From assembly GCA_023255415.1 (NCBI GenBank), contig JALRIN010000006.1, forward strand, positions 36,537 through 100,536: a DNA stretch of 64,000 nt, in the 5' to 3' direction. Position numbers and translations under genes: made by a program. Below the pieces are notes generated by a model. It was not told where the DNA came from, did no database searches, and was given only the letters and a program-made list of their open reading frames with translations. The DNA is from Cypionkella sp. GTDB taxonomy: Bacteria > Pseudomonadota > Alphaproteobacteria > Rhodobacterales > Rhodobacteraceae. Positions 35,686-42,480 of this stretch are shown one piece after another; position 1 is the stretch's first letter; every line of letters starts with the position of its first letter.

Positions 35686-36711
35686 TTATTCGTCCAAGGT
35701 CTTGGTGGCGTTTGCAGCCACGATCATTGGCGAGAAGGTAAAGACATTGCGCGAGGTCGCATCAACCTCGACCTTGATCCAATGCACATTCGGGCTGCCA
35801 AAGGTTTGCACACGGGTAAAGTTTGACAGCATATGCGTCGCGTCTGGCAGCGGCTTGTCGATCTTGAAATAATGCGTGTCACCGTGGACAAGCGCGACTT
35901 GGCCGTCAAAGGCCTTGGTTTCGGCGATCAGCGCATCCAAGAAGGCCGCGTAGCCGTCTTTATCGGCCATTCGGGCTTCGGAATCGTCTTCGGTTTCTGG
36001 GATATCAAAGCCAACGTCGCCCTGCACCACGATCATGATGCCTTTGTCGCCATCGGCCTTGGCCTTGGCAAAGCTGGCTTGCATCCACGCGATGTTGGCG
36101 GCGTCACGTTCGATATATTCTGCATTATCGGCGGCGCATTGCTCGGGGGTGCGGGCGGATTTCTTGCTGCAGGATTTCTCGTCATTGACCTTGTTGTTGT
36201 TCGAGCCGGGCACGTTCAGGCCGACAAACATCGCGCCGTCTTTTTGGGTGCGGGTGTTTTCAACAAAGGGCTCGCCCGCAGCGCCTTGGTGTTCCAGATC
36301 CATCTTGGCCATGCCAAAGCTGCCGGTGGTCGCGAACATGGTTTTGCGAATGTGGGCCAGACGTTCCAGATTGTCGTAGCCGCCGTTGTTGGTGCGATGG
36401 CAATCGGTCCATTCGTTGTCGCCCAAGACATAGATCACCGGGGCTTTCAGGCTGTTAAACATCGCGCTGGCGTCGGTATAAACCGCGTCGGTGCATTCCG
36501 ACGAGCCATCTTTGATGTCGCCGTCATAGATCGAAAACGCGATGTCCGAGGCGTTCATATCTGCCAAAAGTGCCGGAATAAACGGCGCGTCAGCGGCCTT
36601 GGCATAGGGCATATCGCCCCAAAGGCCGATCGAATAGCTTTGGGCATTGGCGGAAACGGCGCAGGTCAGGGCTGCGGCGCAGACGGTAAGGCTAAGCAGA
36701 GTGCGGGACAT
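35686..36711 (-). CDS. Secreted metallophosphoesterase-like protein
   Basis: A 341-residue protein with a signal peptide (hydrophobic core LLSLTVCAAALTCAVSANA, cleavage near 23). Phosphoesterase-like elements follow: LWGDMPYAKA, SIYDGDIKDGSSECTD, VIYVLGDNEWTDCHR (GDNE motif) and VHGDTHYFKIDKP (in place of GHxH). These suggest a two-metal periplasmic phosphatase or an inactive relative. GGAG precedes the ATG at 36711. No operon partner is visible. Substrate unknown. Confidence 0.8.
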   Translation of the reverse strand: MSRTLLSLTVCAAALTCAVSANAQSYSIGLWGDMPYAKAADAPFIPALLADMNASDIAFSIYDGDIKDGSSECTDAVYTDASAMFNSLKAPVIYVLGDNEWTDCHRTNNGGYDNLERLAHIRKTMFATTGSFGMAKMDLEHQGAAGEPFVENTRTQKDGAMFVGLNVPGSNNNKVNDEKSCSKKSARTPEQCAADNAEYIERDAANIAWMQASFAKAKADGDKGIMIVVQGDVGFDIPETEDDSEARMADKDGYAAFLDALIAETKAFDGQVALVHGDTHYFKIDKPLPDATHMLSNFTRVQTFGSPNVHWIKVEVDATSRNVFTFSPMIVAANATKTLDE

Positions 36712-36784
36712 GTCAGGCTCCTTTTGCTGATGCAACAAAAGCCTTAGTCCGGGTTTGTGACGCAGAGGTGCCAGTTTGGTGACG

Positions 36785-37777
36785 TTATTCTTCCACTTTC
36801 ATGACGATTTTCCCGACATGCCCTGAACTTTCCAGCCGCCAATGCGCTGCAGGGGCATTGTAAAGGGAAAATTCGCTGTCGATTACCACGCGAAACGCGC
36901 CGCGCGCGATCATCGGCCAGATATGGGCTTCGACCTGCGCTGCAATCCGGGCCTTGGCTTGGTCTGATTGCGGCCGCAGCGTGGATCCGGTCAGCGTCAG
37001 CCGCCGCATCATGATTTCTGAAAAGTTCAGCTCGATCTTCGGGCCTTGCAAAAACGCGATCTGCACCAGACGACCATCATCGGCCAGCGCGCGGATGTTG
37101 CGCGGCAGATAGGGGCCGCCGACCATGTCTAGGATCAGGTCAAAGCCGCCCAGCTTGGCTGCCTCGGCGACGAAATCTTCGGTTTTGTAGTTAAAGCAAC
37201 GCTCTGCGCCCAAGGCCTCGACCGCGCGGCATTTCTCGTCCGATCCGGCGGTGGCAAAGACCCGCGCGCCAAGCGCTGCCGCGATCTGCACCGCGGTGGT
37301 GCCAATGCCGGACGACCCACCATGCACCAAGAACCGCTCGCCCGCGCGCAGGCCGCCGCGCATCACCATATTGGACCAGACGGTAAAGCAGGTCTCGGGC
37401 AGGCAGGCGGCCTCGCGCAGCGCCATGCCTTCGGGAATTGGCAGCGCATGGGCTTCGTTGCAGGCGGCATATTCGGCATAGGCCCCGCCTGCAAACAACG
37501 CGCAGACCTTGTCGCCAATCGCCCAGCGCGCCACACCGGGGCCAATCGCAACAACGGTGCCGGCGCCTTCAAGCCCCGGCAGGGGCGAGGCAGACGCGGG
37601 CGGCGCGTAAAGCCCTGCGCGTTGCAGCGCATCAGGCCGGTTGATCCCGGCAAAGGCCAGCCGCACGATGATCTGGCCATGGCGCGGCACCGGCACCGGC
37701 ACCGAGACGGGCTTCAGCACATCTGGCCCGCCCGCCGTCGAGATTTCCATCGCCAACATCGAGGAAGAATGGGGCAT
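36785..37777 (-). CDS. NAD(P)H-quinone oxidoreductase, PIG3/zeta-crystallin type
   Basis: A 330-residue medium-chain dehydrogenase without the structural zinc cysteines. Features are NRPDALQRAGLYAPP, ARWAIGDKVCALFAGGAYAEY, LVHGGSSGIGTTAVQIAAALG (nucleotide loop, about 148-168) and LDMVGGPYLPRNI. This pattern is the PIG3 family, reducing quinones with NADPH. The ATG at 37777 is preferred; a TTG at 37792 overlapping the COQ9 gene stop is an alternative. Its position right after the COQ9-family gene suggests a joint quinone-related role. Confidence 0.9.
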   Translation of the reverse strand: MPHSSSMLAMEISTAGGPDVLKPVSVPVPVPRHGQIIVRLAFAGINRPDALQRAGLYAPPASASPLPGLEGAGTVVAIGPGVARWAIGDKVCALFAGGAYAEYAACNEAHALPIPEGMALREAACLPETCFTVWSNMVMRGGLRAGERFLVHGGSSGIGTTAVQIAAALGARVFATAGSDEKCRAVEALGAERCFNYKTEDFVAEAAKLGGFDLILDMVGGPYLPRNIRALADDGRLVQIAFLQGPKIELNFSEIMMRRLTLTGSTLRPQSDQAKARIAAQVEAHIWPMIARGAFRVVIDSEFSLYNAPAAHWRLESSGHVGKIVMKVEE

Positions 37778-37788
37778 CTTATCGCCTT

Positions 37789-38475
37789 TCAAAGGTCATT
37801 CTGGCCGGGAAGTCCGGCCTGCGGCTGCGGCGCGCGGATGCGCCCCAGCAGCGCCAGCGGGCCTGCCAGCAGCGCTTTGGCCACAGGATTTGCGCGCAGG
37901 CTGGCCTTGGTCTTTTCAAACTGCATCACGTTTTCAAGCCTGCGGTCCAAAAACGCCCAAGTATCAGCCTCTTGTTCGGATTGATCGCCCAGCCAAAACA
38001 GCACCGTAGCCGCATAAACCGCCGAAAGCGTGGCGCGTTTGGAATACCAGTTGAAATCGACACTGCTGTCGCCAAGCGCCGTCCAAACCGCATCTGCCGT
38101 GCCCCAAATCAGCCGCGCGCCTTCTGCCGCGTGCTGGGGCAGGGCAAACAGCGCAGAGCCACGCCGCACCAGTTCTTTGTCCGCCCCCTGCAAGCGCAGT
38201 TTGATCGCCAAACCCACGCGGTCGCTATAGCGCAGGCTGCTCAGATCGGTCGCGGCCAAAGCCTCGCGCATGGCGCGGTCGCCTTGCAGATGATAAGCCA
38301 CGGCCAGATCAATGCCGCCGCGTGGAAACAGCGCGCGACCCAAAGCCGGCGCTACCGCCGAATCATCAAGCGCGGCTTTCAACGTCACCTCGGACCAGCC
38401 ATCAAAGGCTGCATGGCCAAGACTTGCCGCTAGAATCCGCGATTTTGCGCTTTCCATGCTGTTTTCCTGTTCCAT
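37789..38475 (-). CDS. COQ9 family protein (rpsU-divergently transcribed)
   Basis: A 228-residue COQ9-family protein. The start region ILAASLGHAAFDGWSEVTL with the later WYSKRATLSAVYAATVLFWL and LDRRLENVMQFEK is typical. COQ9 is a lipid-binding partner of the hydroxylase COQ7 in ubiquinone synthesis. In alphaproteobacteria this gene family is known for being divergent from rpsU, exactly as seen here. ATG at 38475 has AGGAG upstream; 38457 is an alternative. Confidence 0.92.
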   Translation of the reverse strand: MEQENSMESAKSRILAASLGHAAFDGWSEVTLKAALDDSAVAPALGRALFPRGGIDLAVAYHLQGDRAMREALAATDLSSLRYSDRVGLAIKLRLQGADKELVRRGSALFALPQHAAEGARLIWGTADAVWTALGDSSVDFNWYSKRATLSAVYAATVLFWLGDQSEQEADTWAFLDRRLENVMQFEKTKASLRANPVAKALLAGPLALLGRIRAPQPQAGLPGQNDL

Positions 38476-38564
38476 TGCCCCGCCTCTCCTTTGCCATGGT
38501 AGACAAGTCTGTGCCACTTTGCTATGGCCGCCAAGCCTGCACATTCAGTGCAACTCAAACTTAG

Positions 38565-38582
38565 AAAGGTGGTGAAAACCAC
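38565..38582 (+). promoter_or_regulatory. SD-overlapping hairpin abutting the rpsU start codon
   Basis: AAAGG (38565-38569) is the likely Shine-Dalgarno. It runs into stem GTGGT-GAAA-ACCAC (38569-38582), a 5-bp hairpin with a GNRA tetraloop whose last base touches the ATG at 38583. It could modulate initiation of rpsU. Confidence 0.5.
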
Positions 38583-38789
38583 ATGCAGGTCAGCGTCCGC
38601 GATAATAACGTTGAGCAAGCCCTTCGGGCCCTCAAGAAAAAGCTCCAGCGCGAAGGCGTGTTCCGCGAAATGAAACTTAAACAGCATTTCGAGAAACCCT
38701 CCGTCAAAAAAGCTCGCGAATCCGCCGAAGCCGTGCGCCGTGCGCGCAAGCTCGCGCGGAAGAAGCTTCAGCGCGAAGGCGGGATGTAA
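38583..38789 (+). CDS. rpsU: 30S ribosomal protein S21
   Basis: A 68-residue basic protein starting MQVSVRDNNVEQALRALKKK, followed by EGVFREMKLKQHFEKPS and an Arg/Lys-rich tail, the standard S21 sequence. It binds the platform of the small subunit near the 16S 3' end and helps initiation. Monocistronic, with a terminator about 60 bases downstream and a hairpin leader directly before the ATG. Confidence 0.97.
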   Translation: MQVSVRDNNVEQALRALKKKLQREGVFREMKLKQHFEKPSVKKARESAEAVRRARKLARKKLQREGGM

Positions 38790-38851
38790 TTCGGCGAAAG
38801 CCAGATTGCGCCCATGTTAGCGACTCTGGGGGAGCGATCCCCACTTCGATC

Positions 38852-38883
38852 AACCCCCGCCCCCAAAGGTCGGGGGTTTTTCT
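38852..38883 (+). terminator. Rho-independent terminator after rpsU
   Basis: AACCCCCG, 11-base loop CCCCCAAAGGT, CGGGGGTT, followed by TTTCTTT. It also separates rpsU from the convergent aquaporin gene. Confidence 0.85.
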
Positions 38884-38888
38884 TTGCC

Positions 38889-39536
38889 TCAGGTCTTTTT
38901 GAACAGCCAGCCGCCAAGCGCTGCCGCAAGCACAGCCCCCACAACTTCAGCCGCCCAAAAGCCGCCCAGATCGGCGGGGCGGATGCCTGCAAAGGTATCG
39001 CTAAAGGCGCGTGCCAAGGCCACGGCGGGGTTGGCAAAACTGGTGGATGCGGTGAACCAATAGGCGGCGGTGATATAGCAGGCCACGGTGGTGGCGACAT
39101 TGGCCTTGGCGTTGATCGCGCCCAGAATGGCAAGGATCAGGCCAAAGGTTGCAATGATTTCCGACAGATATTGCGGCGCACCACTGCGGATATGGGTCGA
39201 GGTTTGCAAAAGCGCCAGATCAAACATCGCATGCGCGGCCAGCGTGCCGAGCACCCCGCCCAAGCATTGTGCGATGACATAGGCCAGCGCAAGGTTCGGG
39301 GCGATCTCGCCGCGCAGAGCAAAAACCAGTGTCACGGCGGGGTTAAACTGCGCGCCCGAAACCGCGCCAAAGGTGGTGATCAGCATGAACAGCGCGGCCC
39401 CCGTGGCGATGGTATTGGCCAGCAGCGCAAGTGCTGTATCCGTGGTCAGGCTTTGTGCCATGATGCCCGACCCCACAACGGCCGCCACCAAAAGGGCGGT
39501 GCCAAGCGCCTCGGCTGTCAGGGCGCGCGCGGTCAT
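38889..39536 (-). CDS. Aquaporin / MIP-family channel
   Basis: A 215-residue six-helix channel with both NPA motifs intact (N65 in QFNPAVT and N169 in FANPAVALARAF, with the selectivity Arg at 175). Its start overlaps the arsC stop (ATGA). In Sinorhizobium an aquaglyceroporin, AqpS, replaces ArsB and lets arsenite formed by ArsC leave the cell; the same gene order points to that role here. No ArsR or ArsH gene is visible next to it. Confidence 0.9.
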   Translation of the reverse strand: MTARALTAEALGTALLVAAVVGSGIMAQSLTTDTALALLANTIATGAALFMLITTFGAVSGAQFNPAVTLVFALRGEIAPNLALAYVIAQCLGGVLGTLAAHAMFDLALLQTSTHIRSGAPQYLSEIIATFGLILAILGAINAKANVATTVACYITAAYWFTASTSFANPAVALARAFSDTFAGIRPADLGGFWAAEVVGAVLAAALGGWLFKKT

Positions 39537-40015
39537 GGCATTTTGCCGATCTGGGTCAGGGCGGCTTTCATCTCGGTTGGCGATAGGTCGTCGGGCAGTG
39601 CCAAAAACGCCTCGACGCGCGCGGTCAGGGCTGCATAGGTCTGCGCAAAGGCGGCAGCGATTTCTGCATTTGATCCTGTGACGCTTGCAGGATCAGGCAG
39701 ACCCCAATGCGCGGAAACCGGCGCGCCGGGCCAATAGGGGCAGGTTTCGGCGGCGGCAGAATCGCAAACCGTGATGACGATATCAAGCTTGGGCGCATCT
39801 GGGCTGGCAAATTCATCCCAGGATTTCGAGCGCGCAAGGCTGGTGTCATGACCCTTGGCATCGAGCAGCGCGACGGCAAAGGGATTGGGGCGGCCCGTGG
39901 GCTTGGACCCCGCCGAAAAGGCCTGAAACCGCGGCGCGCCAAGGCGGTTCAAGATCGCCTCGCCCAAAATCGAGCGGGCCGAATTGCCGGTGCAGAGCAC
40001 GAGGATATTTTGCAT
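39533..40015 (-). CDS. arsC: Arsenate reductase, low-molecular-weight phosphatase type
   Basis: A 160-residue protein with the P-loop LCTGNSARS (C8, R14) near its N-terminus and the general-acid loop WGLPDPASV (Asp near 110). This is the thioredoxin/glutaredoxin-coupled ArsC group related to protein tyrosine phosphatases. CGGAG precedes the ATG at 40015. It is coupled to the aquaporin gene, forming an arsenate reduction plus arsenite exit unit. A phosphatase function is the alternative. Confidence 0.88.
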   Translation of the reverse strand: MQNILVLCTGNSARSILGEAILNRLGAPRFQAFSAGSKPTGRPNPFAVALLDAKGHDTSLARSKSWDEFASPDAPKLDIVITVCDSAAAETCPYWPGAPVSAHWGLPDPASVTGSNAEIAAAFAQTYAALTARVEAFLALPDDLSPTEMKAALTQIGKMP

Positions 40016-40072
40016 AAAAACTCCGAGCATTTCGGCCTGCGATACGGGGCGTTTGTAACGATTATGTGACGA

Positions 40073-40537
40073 TCAGACCGATAGGGCCGTGGTTTTCACC
40101 ACACAGCGCAGCGCAAAGGACGATTGCATTTGCCGCACGCCGGGCAGGCGCGACAGGTGCTGACGGTGGATGCGGGCGAAATCTTCGGTGTCTTCAGCCA
40201 TGATCTTGATCAGATAATCTGCGGTGCCCGCCATCAGATGGCATTCCAAAACGTCTGGCACCCTGGCAATGGCACGTTCAAAGGCATCGAGCAGATCTTC
40301 AGCCTGCGATTGCAGGGTGATTTCGACAAAAACCGTCGTCGGTTTGCCCATGCGGCGGGCGTCCAAAAGTGCGACATATCCGGCGATAAACCCCGCCTCT
40401 TCCAGCAGTTGCACGCGGCGATGGCAGGCCGAAGGCGACAGGTTGACCCGTTCCGACAAATCGGCATTGGTGATCCGCCCGTCCTTTTGCAGCACGCCCA
40501 AGATCCGGCGGTCGGTGGCGTCTAATGTCACGGTCAT
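40073..40537 (-). CDS. Lrp/AsnC family transcriptional regulator (likely ald regulator)
   Basis: A 154-residue regulator. The N-terminal HTH (about 5-50) is LDATDRRILGVLQKDGRIT to LSERVNLSPSACHRRVQLLE, and the C-terminal AsnC/RAM ligand domain (about 60-145) includes FVEITLQ and CHLMAGTADYLIKI. It is divergent from ald with 140 bases between start codons, the usual arrangement for an alanine-responsive activator of ald. A pair of inverted 10-bp elements lies in the shared region. Confidence 0.93.
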   Translation of the reverse strand: MTVTLDATDRRILGVLQKDGRITNADLSERVNLSPSACHRRVQLLEEAGFIAGYVALLDARRMGKPTTVFVEITLQSQAEDLLDAFERAIARVPDVLECHLMAGTADYLIKIMAEDTEDFARIHRQHLSRLPGVRQMQSSFALRCVVKTTALSV

Positions 40538-40559
40538 CGCAGCTTCTTTCGTCAAAGGC

Positions 40560-40611
40560 GGAATTTGTCGCTGAATCTATCACGCAGTGTGCATTTGGCC
40601 AGACAAATTCC
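40560..40611. promoter_or_regulatory. Two perfect 10-bp inverted elements between lrp and ald
   Basis: GGAATTTGTC (40560-40569) and GACAAATTCC (40602-40611) are exact reverse complements, with centres 42 bp apart, four helical turns. They lie 67-118 bases upstream of the ald ATG. Spacing and position suit binding of an Lrp-type octamer. Confidence 0.6.
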
Positions 40612-40677
40612 AAAACATCGGCGGCGCGATTGCACCAAGCTTTGCACAGGGACAAGAAATTCAAAAGGGAGAGAGCT

Positions 40678-41796
40678 ATGAAAATCGGATGTCCAAAAGA
40701 GATCAAGCCACAGGAATTTCGGGTTGGCATGACGCCGAATGCAGTGCGCGAAGCGGTTAATGCGGGCCATGCTGTGATGGTCGAGACCATGGCTGGGGTC
40801 GGGGCAGGCTTTACCGATGCCGATTATAGCGCCGCAGGGGCCAAGATCATTGCCACGGCGGCCGAGATTTTTGCCGCCGCCGATATGATCGTCAAAGTCA
40901 AAGAGCCGCAGGCGATTGAGCGCAAGATGCTGCGCGAGGGTCAGATTCTGTTCACCTATCTGCACCTTGCGCCAGACCCTGCCCAGACCAAAGACCTGCT
41001 TGCCAGCGGTGCCACCTGCATCGCCTATGAAACCGTGACCGATGATCGCGGCGGGTTGCCCTTGCTTGCGCCGATGTCCGAAGTTGCGGGGCGGCTTGCA
41101 CCGCAGGTTGGGGCTTGGACGCTGCAAAAGGCCAATGGTGGGCGCGGCGTGTTGATGGGCGGCGTGCCGGGGGTTTTGCCGGCCAAGGTTTTGGTGATTG
41201 GCGGCGGTGTCGTTGGCACCCATGCTGCGAAAATCAGCGCAGGTATGGGCGCGGATGTGACGGTGCTCGACCGCTCGATCAACCGGCTGCGCTATCTGGA
41301 TGATGTCTTTGGCGGTCAGTTCAAATGCGGCTATGCGGATGCTGCCACCACAATCGAGCTTGCGCGGGCGGCGGATCTGATCATCGGCGCGGTGCTGATC
41401 CCCGGGGCTGCGGCGCCAAAGCTGATTTCGCGCGCGCAACTTTCAGAGCTGAAACCGGGTGCGGCTTTGGTGGATGTGGCGATTGACCAAGGCGGGTGTT
41501 TCGAGACCAGCCGGGCCACCACGCATCAGGACCCGATCTATGAGGTCGATGGCATCATGCATTATTGCGTCGCCAATATGCCAGGAGCGGTGGCACGCAC
41601 CTCGACGCTGGCGCTGGGCAATGCGACGATGCCCTTTATGCTTGCGCTGGCCAATAAAGGCTGGAAGCAAGCCTGTGCGGACGACAAGCATCTGCTGGCG
41701 GGGCTGAACGTGCATGCTGGCCAGCTGACCTATAAGGCGGTCGGCGAGGCTTTGGGCATGGCAAGCATCACCGGCGCGCAGGCCTTGGCGATGTAG
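40678..41796 (+). CDS. ald: Alanine dehydrogenase
   Basis: A 372-residue NAD-dependent enzyme interconverting L-alanine and pyruvate plus ammonium. Substrate residues K75 (VKVKEP) and H96 (TYLHLAP) match the Mycobacterium enzyme, and the NAD loop is VIGGGVVGTHAAKISAGMGA. The C-terminus LNVHAGQLTYKAVGEALG is standard. GGGAGAG precedes the ATG. Probably controlled by the divergent Lrp protein. Confidence 0.97.
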   Translation: MKIGCPKEIKPQEFRVGMTPNAVREAVNAGHAVMVETMAGVGAGFTDADYSAAGAKIIATAAEIFAAADMIVKVKEPQAIERKMLREGQILFTYLHLAPDPAQTKDLLASGATCIAYETVTDDRGGLPLLAPMSEVAGRLAPQVGAWTLQKANGGRGVLMGGVPGVLPAKVLVIGGGVVGTHAAKISAGMGADVTVLDRSINRLRYLDDVFGGQFKCGYADAATTIELARAADLIIGAVLIPGAAAPKLISRAQLSELKPGAALVDVAIDQGGCFETSRATTHQDPIYEVDGIMHYCVANMPGAVARTSTLALGNATMPFMLALANKGWKQACADDKHLLAGLNVHAGQLTYKAVGEALGMASITGAQALAM

Positions 41797-41805
41797 AAAT
41801 AAGGG

Positions 41806-41840
41806 GCGTGGGGGCAGGGGATCGACCCCTGCCCCCACGC
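41806..41840. terminator. 15-bp perfect inverted repeat after ald
   Basis: GCGTGGGGGCAGGGG, ATCGA loop, CCCCTGCCCCCACGC, beginning 9 bases after the ald stop. It lies between convergent ald and mscL; there is no T-run, so it may work in both directions or protect mRNA ends. Confidence 0.75.
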
Positions 41841-41874
41841 GCTGCCGCGGTGTCTTGGCGGATGACGGCGAAGA

Positions 41875-42291
41875 TTACTTCTTCAGCGCGACAAGGATGT
41901 CTTGCAGCAGATCAACTTCGGTTGGGCCGGCCGGCGCTGCAGGGGCTGCGGGGGCCTTTGGCATGATAGTGTTCATCGTGCGGATCAGCATGAACACAAC
42001 AAAGGCGATGATCAGAAAGTTGATCACGGCTGTGATGAAGGCACCGTAAGCGAAGACAGCAGCGCCGGCATCGCGTGCGGCGGCCAAGCTGGCACCATCC
42101 GGCACGCTGCCTTTCAGCACCACATACATATTGGTGAAATCAACGCCACCAAGGATAAGCCCGATGATCGGATTGATCAGGTCAGACACAAGGCTGCCAA
42201 CGATCGCGGTAAAAGCTGCGCCGATGATGATACCAACGGCCAGATCCATCACATTGCCCTTGGCGATGAAGTCTTTAAATTCCTTAAGCAT
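41875..42291 (-). CDS. mscL: Large-conductance mechanosensitive channel
   Basis: A 138-residue MscL. The N-terminus MLKEFKDFIAKGNVMDLAVG leads to TM1 (IIIGAAFTAIVGSLVSDLI), a periplasmic loop, TM2 (VINFLIIAFVVFMLIRTM) and a charged end TEVDLLQDILVALKK. It opens under membrane tension in hypo-osmotic shock. GGGGAA precedes the ATG at 42291. The upstream region 42385-42440 is strongly A/T-rich with the palindrome TTAAAAATTTTTAA and likely holds the promoter. Confidence 0.96.
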   Translation of the reverse strand: MLKEFKDFIAKGNVMDLAVGIIIGAAFTAIVGSLVSDLINPIIGLILGGVDFTNMYVVLKGSVPDGASLAAARDAGAAVFAYGAFITAVINFLIIAFVVFMLIRTMNTIMPKAPAAPAAPAGPTEVDLLQDILVALKK

Positions 42292-42480
42292 CCAAATGTT
42301 CCCCTTGTTTTTGGCCCCTTTGGGCACGTTTTACACTCAACCCCCCACCTGGCGCGGGTCGTAAAGCTGTCATGGCACGAATTTAAAAATTTTTAAGGGG
42401 GAATCTTATACAAAAGTTAACATTTTTATTCGAAAGCGTAGGCCTTTTCCGCGGCTCGGCTTCCGAAGACCCGTTTTGCC

